DNA from: Mycobacterium genavense ATCC 51234
GTDB lineage: Bacteria > Actinomycetota > Actinomycetes > Mycobacteriales > Mycobacteriaceae
DNA length: 64,000 bases
Reading direction: 5' to 3'
Assembly: GCF_000526915.1 (NCBI RefSeq)
Contig: NZ_JAGZ01000005.1
Location: forward strand, 310,001-374,000
Of this stretch, positions 1 to 10,591 are shown one piece after another; the first letter of the stretch is position 1; every line of letters begins with the position of its first letter. Below the pieces are notes generated by a model. That model was not told where the DNA came from, did not search any database, and saw nothing but the letters and a program-made list of their open reading frames with translations. Made by a program: the position numbers and the translations under genes.

Positions 1-1
1 T

Positions 2-1019
2 CCGGATATCCCTGGCGCGCAACGGTTTCGGGGCCGCCAATTCCACTCCGCGCGCTGGAATCACCGCAAGTCGACGGCCGGTGAGCGGGTCGCGTCCATC
101 GGCACCGGCGCCAGCGCTATCCAGTACGCGCCGGCGATCGCCCCAGAAACCGCGCATCTCACCGTGTTTCAGCGGACCCCGATCTGGATCTCACCACGCT
201 TCGATTATCCGTTCAATCCGCAGCAACACGCGGAGTTCGAACGCGATCCCGCGGCGGTGCAGAAACTGCGCGACGAGGCCTTCGACGCCTACGAGTCGTC
301 CAGTTTCGACGTCGACGCCGGACCAGACGCGTGAGGCCACCGAGCTGGCTCGCAGTTATCTGCATCGCAAGGTTGCCGATCCCGAGCTGCGCGCCAAGCT
401 GACGCCGGACTACCCGGTGGGGTGCAAGCGTCCGCTGATGTCGCGCGAGTGGTACCCGACGTTCGGGTTGCCGAACGTCAGCCTGGAAATCAACGCGATC
501 GTCAAGATCACCGAACGCGGGCTGCGCACCGCCGACGGCGTCGAGCACCGGGTCGACACCATCATCTACGGCACCGGCTTCAAGGCCGCCGATTACCTCG
601 CCAGCATCGACGTGTACGGGACCGGTGGCCGGCAGCTGCGCGACGACTGGAGCGACGGCGCGGAGGCCTACCCGGGCACGCTGGTCGCCGGCTACCCGAA
701 CTTCTTTATGCTCTACGGCCCCAACACCAATGGCGTCAACTCGATCATCTACATCCACGAGGCGCAGACGACGTTCATCCGCCAGATGCTCGATTTGTTG
801 TGCGGTCGCGGCGCGCGAACCATTGAGGTGACCCGGGGCGCGCAGCGCCGCTACAACGACGAGATCCAGGCCGCGATGGCGGGCAAGGTGTGGCTGGCCT
901 GCACCAACTACTTTCGCCATCCCAGCGGCAAGGTCGTCACCCAATTGCCTTACAGCGGAAGGACATTCTTCGAGCGCACCCGCACGCTGGTCGACGGCGA
1001 CTACCGGCTGCGCGCCTAG
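2..1019 (+). pseudogene. Flavin-containing (Baeyer-Villiger-type) monooxygenase, 3' part, frameshifted
   Basis: This is the C-terminal two thirds of an FAD/NADPH monooxygenase of the Baeyer-Villiger/EthA type; the 5' end lies outside the window. One frame (from base 2) reads the second Rossmann motif IGTGASAIQ followed by VFQRTPIW and runs into a TGA at about 333. The matching continuation, from DQTREATELARSYL through IYGTGFKA and MLYGPNTNG to the end, is in the next frame from about 322. One indel near 305-330 therefore separates the halves. The family attribution rests on these motifs; the substrate is unknown. The gene converges on the CocE-like gene, and the two stop codons share the bases CTAG at 1016-1019. 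It is most likely non-functional. Confidence 0.8.
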
Positions 1020-2775
1020 CTGTCGCCGAGCACCGGCAGCAGCAGTCGTGACGACGACCGCACGGTGTTGACCGTGCTGGTGCCGACGGGCGCGTGGCGG
1101 AAGTCCATGATCGCCGGTACGTCGGGATTCTGGTCGTCGCTGCACAGCGTCAGCCGGATGCGGTGTCCGCGGCGGAACTGGCGGGCGTTGGGGACCAACG
1201 GGATTCGGTACACGACGTCTTCGCCGATCGGAACCCCGAGCGCGGTCCGGCACGGCAGCACCGGGGCGCCCGGATGGCTGGCGTCCTCGTCGACCTCGCG
1301 CAGGCTGGCCCGCAACCAGCCACTGGTGAGGTGCTCGACCGGCGAGCCGTCTGCGGCGATGTCGGACACGGTCACGATCCATCCGGTGTCCAGCGCCGTC
1401 GTCGAGGCGACCAGGCGCAGCTCGATGTCGCCGGCCACGTCCAAGTCGTCGTCCAGCGGTGTGGTGGTCTAGGTCAGCAGCGACGGTGGGTCGATCTCGC
1501 TGGGCCGGGCGCGGTTGAGTCCGCTTCCCAGGGCCCAGTATTCGCGGCTGCCGGACTCGCCCTCGTCGGCGGCGAGGCCCCCGTCGGTGCGCAGGGCGAA
1601 CTCCACATGGGAGCTGTTCGGCGGCGGCCACGACTCCTCGGCCTGCCACTCGTCGGCTTCGGGCAGGAAGTAGCGGAACGCGGGACCCTCGAGAATCCCC
1701 GTGTCCTGTCCCTTCAGCCAATGGTCGTACCACGCCAGTGCCTCGATGTGCATGCTCTCCCACGGCCAGGTCAGGCCATATTTGCCGAGCATCGCGACCC
1801 GGACACACGGGCTCTTGGTCAGGTTGCGCAGCGTCGCGAAGGTCGACGGCAGATGAAGCGGTGCGTTGTCCCAATCGCAGCCCAAATAGACTGGTATGTC
1901 GATGTTTTCGAGCAGCGGCGTCAGGTCGCGCTCGTCCCACCAGGCGTCCCGTATCGATGTTTGACGACCGCGTTCTGCCAGAGCTCGTCCCACGGCCGCG
2001 GCGGATGGGGCAGTCTCATCAGCAGGTCCAGTACCCCTTTGGCCGATTCGCCGCTAATCGTGGCGAACTTGCGGTGGATCGGGGGCAGGTTCAGCAGCCG
2101 ACGGGCAATGGCGAACGGCGCGCTGCGGTAGAACCGGTCGCTCTTCGGCGCCGTCAGCCCCAGCATCGACAGAAACGAACTGACGAATTTCGTACTGGGC
2201 AGGCCGTGGTGCGTCGCGCCTTCGTAGAGATCGCTGGTGACGGCGAACGGAAAGATGGCCTTGAGATGTGGGGGCCGTTCGACCGCGGCCTCGAGCTGAG
2301 TCATGGCGAAGTAGCTGATGCCGAGCATGCCGAGATTGCCGTCACACCAAGGCTGTTCGGCGACCCACTCGATGACGTCGTGCATGTCGCGGCGCTCTTG
2401 GCTGTCGAAGAAGGCGAAAGTTCCGCCGGAGCCGCCGGTGCCACGCAGGTTGACGATGAGGTGGACATAACCGCGCGGCACCCAGAAGTCGGTGACCCCC
2501 GCTTCGATGAAGCCGGCCGGCGCACCGAGGTCTTGTATCTGTCGGGCGTAGGGAGACGCGGCCACCAGCGCCGGGAACGCGCCGTCGGCGTCCGGCCGAT
2601 AGACGTCGGCGACCAACTCGATCCCGTCGCGCATCGGAATTTTCACGTTAAAGTCCTTGCGAATGCGGTACCGGGGCTGGCTGAGGTTGCGGAAATCGCG
2701 GCCCGATGTCTGCGGCCCGTTCAGCCGACGTTGGCCCGGCTCGATTCCGGCGACACGCTTCGAAGTGGTGCTCAT
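1016..2775 (-). pseudogene. CocE/NonD-type X-Pro dipeptidyl-peptidase family hydrolase, broken
   Basis: This is an alpha/beta hydrolase of the CocE/NonD (S15) family with a C-terminal jelly-roll domain. The N-terminal part (2775 down to about 1960) holds IPMRDGIELVADVYRP, the oxyanion region NLRGTGGS and the nucleophile elbow GMLGISY. The frame then shifts near 1955-1965, so that KHRYGTPG is followed in another frame by RDAWWDERDLTPLL. A TAG at 1469-1471 interrupts the protein again, between PPSLLT and TTPLDDD, at a place where the C-terminal domain clearly continues in frame to 1016. With two independent lesions it is very unlikely to make active enzyme. A TetR-family gene is divergently transcribed from 2861 and is the likely former regulator. 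Confidence 0.82.
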
Positions 2776-2823
2776 GGGGACTCTCCAAAAGTTTCATACT
2801 GCATTGAGATGGTCTCACGGTAC

Positions 2824-2841
2824 GTTGAGACAAGTTTCAAC
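2824..2841. promoter_or_regulatory. Imperfect palindrome, candidate TetR operator
   Basis: The sequence GTTGAGACAAGTTTCAAC is an 18-bp imperfect palindrome with GTTGA/TCAAC outer arms. It lies between the divergent CocE-like pseudogene and the TetR-family gene, 20 bp before the latter's start. A second short inverted repeat, GAGATGGTCTC, lies just upstream. Position and symmetry suggest the operator of the adjacent repressor; this is inference only. Confidence 0.4.
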
Positions 2842-2860
2842 GCAAGAGGAAATTCACGTT

Positions 2861-3472
2861 ATGATGAAACTCGTGCCGAAGAAATCGTTAACTCCGGGCC
2901 CGCGGGATGAACGCGGGGTGCTGGCGGCCCGGATCCTGGCCGCGGCCCGCGACGAGTTCGCCCGTCACGGGTGGGCCGGAAGCACCATTCGGGCCGTCGC
3001 GCGGGCGGCCGACGTCGACCCCGCGCTGGTCTACCACTACTTCGGCTCGAAGGAAGGCCTGCTGGACGCCGCGACGAACCCGCCGCAGAAGTTCCTGGAC
3101 AACGTCGCCACGACGTGGACCACGCCGATCGACCAGCTCGGCGTTGCGTTGATCACGCTGTTGCTGGCCAGCTGGGCCGACGACGAGGTAGGCCCGACAC
3201 TGCGCGCGATCCTGCAGACCGCCGCGCACGAACCGGCCACCCACGAGAAGCTGCGCCGCGTCGTCGAGGGCAGCCTGATGGGCGTCGCGGAACTCGGCGA
3301 CGACGAACGCGATCGGCTAGTCCGTAGCGGGCTGATCTCGTCACAGATGATGGGCTTCGCGCTGATGCGCTACGTGTGGAAGATCGAGCCCGTCGCCTCG
3401 ATGACCGAGGACGAGGTGATCGCCGCGATCGCGCCGAACCTGCAGCGCTACGTCAGCGGTCAGATCCAGTAA
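2861..3472 (+). CDS. TetR/AcrR-family transcriptional regulator
   Basis: This encodes a regulator of about 203 residues. The N-terminal helix-turn-helix domain (about residues 20-65) reads AARDEFARHGWAGSTIRAVA then VDPALVYHYFGSKEGLL, the classic TetR recognition helix region. The C-terminal half is a ligand and dimerisation domain of the TetR_C type. The ATG at 2861 (a second ATG follows directly) is preceded by AAGAGGA at 2844-2850. It is divergent from the decayed CocE-like hydrolase, which it probably once controlled through the palindrome in the shared intergenic region. The gene is intact although its apparent target is not. The ligand is unknown. Confidence 0.85.
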   Translation: MMKLVPKKSLTPGPRDERGVLAARILAAARDEFARHGWAGSTIRAVARAADVDPALVYHYFGSKEGLLDAATNPPQKFLDNVATTWTTPIDQLGVALITLLLASWADDEVGPTLRAILQTAAHEPATHEKLRRVVEGSLMGVAELGDDERDRLVRSGLISSQMMGFALMRYVWKIEPVASMTEDEVIAAIAPNLQRYVSGQIQ

Positions 3473-3951
3473 TTGTCGTGGCGGATGAACCACTCGCGCC
3501 GTTCGTCGTCGGTCATGTCGGCCAGCGCGCCGAAGCCCTCGAAGTAGGCCTCGCGCGGCGCGCCGGGCGCGAACAGCATCAGGATCGACGTGGGCTCGTC
3601 GGCCGCGTTGCGGAAGCCGTGGATACCGCCGGGCGGGACGTAGAGGAAGTCGCCCTGGTGACCGTCGGTCCAGTCGGTGCCGTCGTAGAGCTTGAGCGTC
3701 CCGGACAGCACGAAGAAGGCCTCCGACATGGCCCGGTGGAAATGGGCTGGGGGCCCGCCGCCGGCCGGGGCGATGTCGACCCGGTACAGGTCGTAGTCGC
3801 CGTCGGTGGACTGCTGGTCGGCGAGGTAGTGGTACTTGACGCCGGCGGTCTGGTAGTCCGGCGGGGAGTCGGCCCGTTTGAGCCAGGCGCTGACCTGCGG
3901 CTCGGCGGCGGTCTAGCGGGGCGGCGGGTACGGCGGCACGACCAGGGACAT
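3460..3951 (-). pseudogene. Cupin-domain protein with early in-frame stop
   Basis: This is a single-domain cupin of about 163 residues. The cupin core is clear: PAHFHRAMSEAFFVLSG (motif 1) and GDFLYVPPGGIHGF (motif 2). An ATG at 3951 starts the frame MSLVVPPYPPPR, which meets TAG at 3913-3915 (codon 13) and then continues in frame with TAAEPQVSAWLKRAD through to the TGA at 3460. The next ATG (3729) falls inside cupin motif 1, so starting there would lose part of the metal-binding site. A translation start between codon 13 and the cupin fold cannot be excluded. The 3' end overlaps the TetR gene by 13 bp on the opposite strand. Confidence 0.75.
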
Positions 3952-3981
3952 GGTTCCAGCCTGCCAGTTAGCATCGCGTAG

Positions 3982-4674
3982 GTGGAGTTCCCCGAAGACG
4001 TGCGAGTAGCCCGTCTGATGGACGCCCAGGCCAAGGCGGCGCATCTGTTCGACGAGATCGAACGGCGCGCGATGATCCGCCCCGGCATCGGAGAGCAGGC
4101 GTTATCCGACGAGATTCGCGACCTGGCCGCCGAGATGTTCGGCGTGACCCGGCATTGGCACCGGCGGATCGTGCGCGCCGGTGAGAACACCTTGCTGCCC
4201 TTCCAGGAGCATCCGCCGGACCGGGTGATCGCCGCCGACGACATCGCCTTCCTGGACCTGGGGCCGATCTTCGAGGAGTGGGAGGCCGACTTCGGGCGCA
4301 CCTTTGTGCTGGGCGATGATCCGGCCAAAACCGCTGTCTGCGAAGCACTTCCGCGGGTGTGGCAGGCCGGTCGGGATTATTTCGACGCGCACGCCTCCGT
4401 CACCGACGCCGAGCTGTACGACCATGTCGTCGACGTCGCGCGCGCCGAGGGTTTCGAGTGGGGCAGCCCGATCGCCGGACATCTGGTCGGCGAGTTTCCG
4501 CACAAGAAGATCTCCGGCGACGGCGTCCAGTGGTATATCAGGCCTGGCTCGCGCAAACCCCTGCGGCGCAAAGACGCCGGCGGGCGGCCGTGCCACTGGA
4601 TCCTGAAGATCCACCTGGTCGACCGCCCGCGCGGTTTCGGCGGCTTCTACGAACAGTTGCTCGATTTGCCGTAA
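3982..4674 (+). CDS. M24-family (aminopeptidase P/creatinase fold) protein
   Basis: This encodes a protein of about 230 residues starting at GTG 3982, 30 bp from the divergent cupin gene. It has the pita-bread fold features of family M24: an acidic metal-ligand region in DDIAFLDLGPIFEEWEADFG, a later histidine in GHLVGEFPHKK, and a C-terminal segment (KIHLVDRPRGFGGFYEQLL) where the family usually has a glutamate-containing motif. The lysine before IHL differs from the usual E-x-H pattern, so catalytic competence is not certain. It lacks the N-terminal creatinase domain of full Xaa-Pro peptidases. The substrate is unknown. Confidence 0.75.
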   Translation: MEFPEDVRVARLMDAQAKAAHLFDEIERRAMIRPGIGEQALSDEIRDLAAEMFGVTRHWHRRIVRAGENTLLPFQEHPPDRVIAADDIAFLDLGPIFEEWEADFGRTFVLGDDPAKTAVCEALPRVWQAGRDYFDAHASVTDAELYDHVVDVARAEGFEWGSPIAGHLVGEFPHKKISGDGVQWYIRPGSRKPLRRKDAGGRPCHWILKIHLVDRPRGFGGFYEQLLDLP

Positions 4675-4737
4675 TGCCTATCTCAAGCGCGGCGCATGCG
4701 CCGGGCGGGGCGGGTCGGCACCATCTGCCGTAATGCC

Positions 4738-5652
4738 CTAGTCGACGGGGTAGATCACCCCGGTGAGCTCCTCGGAGACCGCCCACAGCCGGCGCTGCAC
4801 CCCGAGGTCGTGCGACTTGTCGCTGGACGCGACAATTTGCGGGGCGCCCCGCATTTCACCGAAGCCATCGGGTCCGTAGTACTGGCCGCCGAGCACGCCC
4901 GGGTCGGTGGCGGCGCGCAGTTGCGGCAGCGCGCCGGCGGCCGCGTCTTGCGACATCAGCCCGAACACCCGGGTGGCGACGGGCTCGAGCAGCGGCGGCA
5001 GATTGCGGGTCAGCTCGGTGCGCGAGCCGCCCGGGTGGGCCGCCACGGCGATCGTCGTCCCGCGCGGGGTCAGCCGTCGCTGCAGCTCGTAGGTGAACAG
5101 CAGGTTGGCCAGCTTGGCCTGCCCGTAGGCCGCGACCCGGTTGTAGCTGCGCTCCCATTGCAGGTCGTCGAAGTGAATGTCGGCAAGAATGCGGTGGCCG
5201 ATGCTGCTGACCGTCACGATCCGGGAGCCGGCGACCGGCAGCAGCCGGTCCAGTAGCAGGCCGGTGAAGGCGAAGTGGCCGAGGTGATTCGTGCCGAACT
5301 GCAACTCGAAGCCGTCGGCGGTGCTCGACTTCGGCGTCCACATCACCCCCGCGTTGTTGATCAGCAGGTCGATGCGGTCGTGCTCGGAACGTAGTTCCTC
5401 GGCGGCGGTCCGGACCGACGCCAGCGACGTCAGGTCGAGTTCGGTCAGCGCGACGTCGGCGTGCGGACTCTGAGCGGTGATGCGTGCGGCGGCGTCCTTG
5501 CCCTTGTCGAGGTTGCGCACCGCCAGCACGACGTGGGCGCCCCGCGCGGCGAGCGCGGCGGCGGTTTCGTAGCCCAGGCCGGTGTTGGCTCCGGTGACGA
5601 CGGCGACGCGGCCCTTCTGGTCGGGGATGTCGGCAGCTGTCCACTTGGCCAT
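4738..5652 (-). CDS. Short-chain dehydrogenase/reductase (Rv0439c type)
   Basis: This is an SDR of about 304 residues similar to retinol dehydrogenase-like family members. It shows TGANTGLG at the nucleotide-binding turn, NNAG in beta-4, SS at the catalytic serine and YGQAK for the Tyr-x-x-x-Lys pair. The ATG at 5652 is preceded by AAGGAG. In M. tuberculosis the orthologous position, next to groEL2, is held by Rv0439c, which matches this placement. A TetR gene is divergent from it with an AT-richer spacer of about 85 bp, suggesting shared control. The substrate is unknown. Confidence 0.85.
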   Translation of the reverse strand: MAKWTAADIPDQKGRVAVVTGANTGLGYETAAALAARGAHVVLAVRNLDKGKDAAARITAQSPHADVALTELDLTSLASVRTAAEELRSEHDRIDLLINNAGVMWTPKSSTADGFELQFGTNHLGHFAFTGLLLDRLLPVAGSRIVTVSSIGHRILADIHFDDLQWERSYNRVAAYGQAKLANLLFTYELQRRLTPRGTTIAVAAHPGGSRTELTRNLPPLLEPVATRVFGLMSQDAAAGALPQLRAATDPGVLGGQYYGPDGFGEMRGAPQIVASSDKSHDLGVQRRLWAVSEELTGVIYPVD

Positions 5653-5737
5653 GGCAAACTCCTTACTAGTATATTAAACGGGCAAGCGCTCCGGTTGACT
5701 ACGACTATACGGAACGCGCGCCCCGCTTTGTCGACCG

Positions 5738-6319
5738 ATGGGTGGTGAACAGATGGCACAGCCCGAACGTCGACTGCGGGCCGACGCGGCGCGCAACTGG
5801 GCGCGGGTGCTTGAAGTCGCCTATGACACCTTCGCGGCCGAGGGCCTGTCGGTGCCCATCGACGAGATCGCGCGGCGGGCCGGTGTCGGGGCCGGCACCG
5901 TTTACCGGCACTTCCCGACCAAGGAGGCGCTGTTCCAGGCGATGATCGAGGACCGCATGCAACGGCTGGTGGACGACGGGCGCGCCCTGCTGGAATCCGA
6001 GGGCTCCGGCGAGGCGCTGTTCACCTTCCTGCGCTCGATGGTGTTGGAGTGGGGCGCGACGGATCGTGGGCTGGCCGACGCGCTCGCCGGGCTCGGCATC
6101 GACATCGCCGCCGCCGCGCCCGACGCCGAGGATGCCTTCCTGGCCATGCTCGACGAGCTGCTGCGGGCCGCGCAGCGGGCGGGTACCGCGCGCCAGGACA
6201 TCGGGGTGCGCGAGGTGAAAACGATCCTGGTCGGCTGCCAGGCGATGGAGGCCTACAACGGCGAGCTGGCCGAGCGGGTTACCGACGTCGTCGTCGACGG
6301 TCTGCGCGCCGGGCGATAG
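5738..6319 (+). CDS. TetR/AcrR-family transcriptional regulator
   Basis: This encodes a repressor-type protein of about 193 residues (188 if the second ATG at 5753 is used). The HTH domain reads EVAYDTFAAEGLSVPIDEIA then VGAGTVYRHFPTKEALF. The C-terminal region resembles the TetR_C domain common in actinobacterial SBP-like repressors. It is divergent from the SDR at 4738-5652 and probably controls it and itself. No lesion is seen. Confidence 0.85.
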   Translation: MGGEQMAQPERRLRADAARNWARVLEVAYDTFAAEGLSVPIDEIARRAGVGAGTVYRHFPTKEALFQAMIEDRMQRLVDDGRALLESEGSGEALFTFLRSMVLEWGATDRGLADALAGLGIDIAAAAPDAEDAFLAMLDELLRAAQRAGTARQDIGVREVKTILVGCQAMEAYNGELAERVTDVVVDGLRAGR

Positions 6320-6332
6320 CGGCCGGCCCGCC

Positions 6333-6392
6333 CCGAACGTGCGGCCAGCTTCACGCTCGGCGCCGAACGTGCGGCCAGCTTCACGCTCGTGG
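6333..6392. repeat. Two tandem copies of a 30-bp repeat upstream of groEL2
   Basis: Two nearly identical 30-bp units lie at 6333-6362 and 6363-6392, both starting CCGAACGTGCGGCCAGCTTC, with a degenerate third start (CGAACGCGG) following. They occupy the roughly 300-bp gene-free stretch 6320-6618 together with the two CIRCE operators and the groEL2 promoter and leader. No coding sequence is supported in this stretch. Confidence 0.85.
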
Positions 6393-6432
6393 CGAACGCG
6401 GGCGGTGGGCGCCCGGTACCGGCCGCCCCGTT

Positions 6433-6459
6433 CTTGCACTCGGCATAGGCGAGTGCTAA
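6433..6459. promoter_or_regulatory. CIRCE operator 1 (HrcA site) of groEL2
   Basis: CTTGCACTC, nine bases, then GAGTGCTAA matches the CIRCE consensus TTAGCACTC-N9-GAGTGCTAA except at the first arm's outer bases. CIRCE is the known binding site of the heat-shock repressor HrcA. Confidence 0.9.
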
Positions 6460-6467
6460 GAATGACG

Positions 6468-6494
6468 TTGGCACTCGCAGCGTGTGAGTGCTAG
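6468..6494. promoter_or_regulatory. CIRCE operator 2 (HrcA site) of groEL2
   Basis: TTGGCACTC, nine bases, then GAGTGCTAG forms a second CIRCE-type inverted repeat 8 bp after the first. The doubled operator suggests cooperative HrcA repression of groEL2. Confidence 0.85.
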
Positions 6495-6558
6495 GTCGGG
6501 ACGGTGAGGCCAGCTCTGGTCGTCCGTCGCGGGCACTGCGCCCGGCCAGCGTAAGTAA

Positions 6559-8244
<1,686 letters not shown>

Positions 8245-8257
8245 GTCCCTTACGAAG

Positions 8258-8296
8258 AAGCCCGGTCCCTGGAAACCCCAGTGGGCCGGGCTTTTT
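8258..8296 (+). terminator. Rho-independent terminator of groEL2
   Basis: AAGCCCGG pairs with CCGGGCTT around an 18-22 base loop, followed by TTTTT, starting 14 bp after the groEL2 stop codon. It also separates groEL2 from the convergent gene at 8303. Confidence 0.9.
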
Positions 8297-8302
8297 CGTG
8301 TG

Positions 8303-8677
8303 TCAGGACTGCTCGAGACGCAGGCAGTCGTCCTTGCAGCCGGGCTTGGTCACCGTCCCGGTCGTCGCCTTGCGGTGCAGGACGGCGCGACTGGGCATGA
8401 CCTGCAGCGCGTCGTCGCCGGCGCGGCCGGTGCCGTCGACGATCAGCGAGTAGCCGCCCGCTTCGCGCGGCGGCCAGACCAGCGTGACGCCGTCATGGCG
8501 CGTGATGTTGTCGCGCGTGCTGTTGCCGATGGAGCCCACCTCGAACACGCCGTCGATCAGCATCGGGTCCACCGCGACGGCGTGGGCGTGCCGGCCGTCG
8601 CCGAAGGTGATCAGATACGCGAACGCGAAGTCGGCCAGCGCGCCGGCCAGTTGGTCCAGATCCACTTTCACGCTCAT
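8303..8677 (-). CDS. Pyridoxamine-phosphate-oxidase-like split-barrel protein
   Basis: This is a small protein of about 124 residues with a pattern typical of the FMN-binding split-barrel/PNPOx-like group: FAFAYLITFGDGRHAHAVAV, then [21 protein letters not shown]. It is clearly paralogous to the protein at 10162-10560, sharing VTL(V/L)WPPRE(A/P)GGYSLIVDG and a similar N-terminus. It corresponds in position to Rv0441c. A C-terminal GCKDDC motif is unique to this copy. The function is not known; a flavin- or F420-linked role is only inferred from the fold-like pattern. Confidence 0.75.
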   Translation of the reverse strand: MSVKVDLDQLAGALADFAFAYLITFGDGRHAHAVAVDPMLIDGVFEVGSIGNSTRDNITRHDGVTLVWPPREAGGYSLIVDGTGRAGDDALQVMPSRAVLHRKATTGTVTKPGCKDDCLRLEQS

Positions 8678-8771
8678 GCCGCGAGGATACGACGGCGAGC
8701 GCGGGGCCTGTAGACCAAGTGACGGCCGGGCCCGTACCCGGGGCCCAGGTACGGCGTCCTAGGGTTTACCC

Positions 8772-9594
8772 GTGGCTCTTCCGGGTCCCTCACCGACCGG
8801 CACCGCCGTCGTCACCGGCGCGTCGTCGGGCATCGGCGCCGCCCTCGCCCGCGAGCTCGCCGATCGTGGGCACGGCGTCACCCTGGTCGCGCGCCGCGAG
8901 GACAGGCTGCGCGAGCTGGCCGCCGAACTCGCGGGCCGGGTTCGGGTCGAGGTGATCGGCTGCGACGTCGCCGATTCGCCGCTCGCGCCGGGCTTTCGAC
9001 GAGGTCGAGCGTCGCGGACTGACGACCGAGATCCTGGTGAACAACGCCGGCATCGGCACCATCGGGCCGGTGACCGACGTGCCGGTCGACGACGAGATCG
9101 CCCAGGTGCGGGTCAACGTCGAAGCTGTCATCGACCTGTCCACACGCGCGGTCCAGCAGATGGTGCCCCGCGGGCGCGGCGCGATCCTCAACGTCGGATC
9201 CACCGCGGGCTACTATCCGTTCCCGGGCCAGGTCGGCTACGCCGCCACCAAGGCGTTCGTGATCACCTACACCGAGGGATTGCGTGGCGAGCTCGCCGGC
9301 ACCGGCGTCACCGTCACGCTGCTGAACCCCGGTCCGGTGCGCACCGAGTGCCTCAAGAACGCCGGCATGGACGAGCGGAGATTCGCCGACGCGTTCTTGA
9401 AGTTCATGTGGCTGCCCGCCGGCGAGGTGGCGCGCACCGGAATCGACGCGCTCGACCGCGATCGCGGCAGCGTAATCCCCGGGCTACCAAGCCAAATCAG
9501 CACCCGGCTGTTTCAGTTCATGCCGCGACGGCTGCTGCTGCCGCTACTGAAAAGGCAGCATCCGGGTCTGCAGAAAGACCGTTCAGCGACCTAG
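8772..9594 (+). pseudogene. Short-chain dehydrogenase, frameshifted
   Basis: This is an SDR (DltE/YqjQ-like) starting at GTG 8772 with TGASSGIG near residue 17. The first frame reads to [11 protein letters not shown] at about 8985. The continuation, [21 protein letters not shown], is one frame over and runs to 9594 with [18 protein letters not shown] (Tyr-x-x-x-Lys) and [11 protein letters not shown] single indel near 8980-9000, within a run of GC-rich triplets, splits the Rossmann fold before NNAG. The downstream fragment cannot bind cofactor alone. Its last bases overlap the convergent gene at 9583. Confidence 0.8.
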
Positions 9595-10143
9595 CGGCCA
9601 GGGTCGCATCCAGCCCTCGGCCGGAAGCGCGAGCGCGTTGCACAGCGTGCAGATCGTGCGATACCAGCCGACGGCCGTGAGCAATTCGATGCGCTGCTCG
9701 TCGTCGAGATTGCGGCCCAAAGCTTTCCATGTCGCCTCCGACCACGAGCCGGTGCGCTCCAGCTCGTCGACCGCCTCGATCAGCGTCCGCTCGGCCGGGC
9801 TCCACCGCGGGTCATCCGCACCGCCGGTCACCAGCGCGTCACACTCGTCGTCGCTGACCCCCGCGATCGGGCCCCAGAACGCGGCCTGGCCGCCCCACTC
9901 GTATTCGCAGCCGACCAGGGCGCAGCTGCGCAGGATCGCGATCGTCCGGGTCCGGGGCGACAAAAGCGCTGCGATGTAAAGGGATTCACCGAGCTTGCGC
10001 AGTCGGTCGGCCAGCGCCGGATGGCGCTGCAGGCAGCGCACCAGCAGCAGTGGCTCATAGGACCGGTCCGGGTGACCCCAGCTGTTGATGCTGGCGGCAT
10101 CTTCCTCGCTCCACGGCGGGGCTAGCGGCGCGACGCGGCTCAT
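9583..10143 (-). CDS. Carboxymuconolactone-decarboxylase-family protein
   Basis: This is a 186-residue protein of the CMD/AhpD-like helical family. It contains [22 protein letters not shown], comparable to the family's E-x-x-x-L-x-x-S/C-x-x-x-x-C-x-y-E-W pattern, followed by [23 protein letters not shown]. It resembles the Rv0464c-like protein at 27028-27606 at family level. AhpD proteins are thiol-dependent antioxidants, but the C-x-x-C-x-x-x-H redox motif is not obvious here, so a peroxidase role should not be assumed. The gene is intact and overlaps the broken SDR by 12 bp. Confidence 0.8.
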   Translation of the reverse strand: MSRVAPLAPPWSEEDAASINSWGHPDRSYEPLLLVRCLQRHPALADRLRKLGESLYIAALLSPRTRTIAILRSCALVGCEYEWGGQAAFWGPIAGVSDDECDALVTGGADDPRWSPAERTLIEAVDELERTGSWSEATWKALGRNLDDEQRIELLTAVGWYRTICTLCNALALPAEGWMRPWPLGR

Positions 10144-10161
10144 GGGAATGACTGTACGAAA

Positions 10162-10560
10162 TCAGCCCGGCAGCGAGAACACCACGCAGTCGTGCAGGGT
10201 GCCCTTGGCCGCGGCGGCGGAGTCGGCGTCGCGGTGCAGCAGCGCGCGGGTCGGCACCACATCCAACCGGACGGTCTCGGGGCCGGACTCGCCGACTTCG
10301 GCGCGGCCGTCGACGATCAGCGAATAGCCGCCCGGCTCGCGCGGTGGCCACAGCAGGGTGACATCGGGGCGCTGGGCCAGGTTTTCGCGGGTGCGCCCGC
10401 CGATCCGTCCGACGTCGAGGACGGCCCCGCCGCGCAGCCGAGGTTCGACCGTCACGGTGTGCACCCGGTATCCGTCGTCGACGGTGATCAGGTACGCGAA
10501 CGGGAAGTCGGGCAGCGCGGCGGCCAGCCGGTCCAGGTCCACCCTCTTCTTGGTGCGCAT
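10162..10560 (-). CDS. PNPOx-like split-barrel protein (paralogue of 8303-8677)
   Basis: This encodes about 132 residues with [20 protein letters not shown] and [19 protein letters not shown], shared in order and spacing with the protein at 8303-8677. The two paralogues flank a broken SDR and a CMD-family gene and may come from an old local duplication. It is 19 bp upstream of the CMD gene on the same strand, so the two may be co-transcribed. No specific function is known. Confidence 0.72.
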   Translation of the reverse strand: MRTKKRVDLDRLAAALPDFPFAYLITVDDGYRVHTVTVEPRLRGGAVLDVGRIGGRTRENLAQRPDVTLLWPPREPGGYSLIVDGRAEVGESGPETVRLDVVPTRALLHRDADSAAAAKGTLHDCVVFSLPG

Positions 10561-10591
10561 GCTCTCGAGGATAGGCGTCGCGGGCGGGTGG

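Noticed and set aside
4665..4738. Repeated TGCCGTAATGCC near the end of the M24 gene as a mobile-element footprint
   Set aside because: There are only two 12-bp copies about 60 bp apart, with no flanking element; it is probably a small local duplication.
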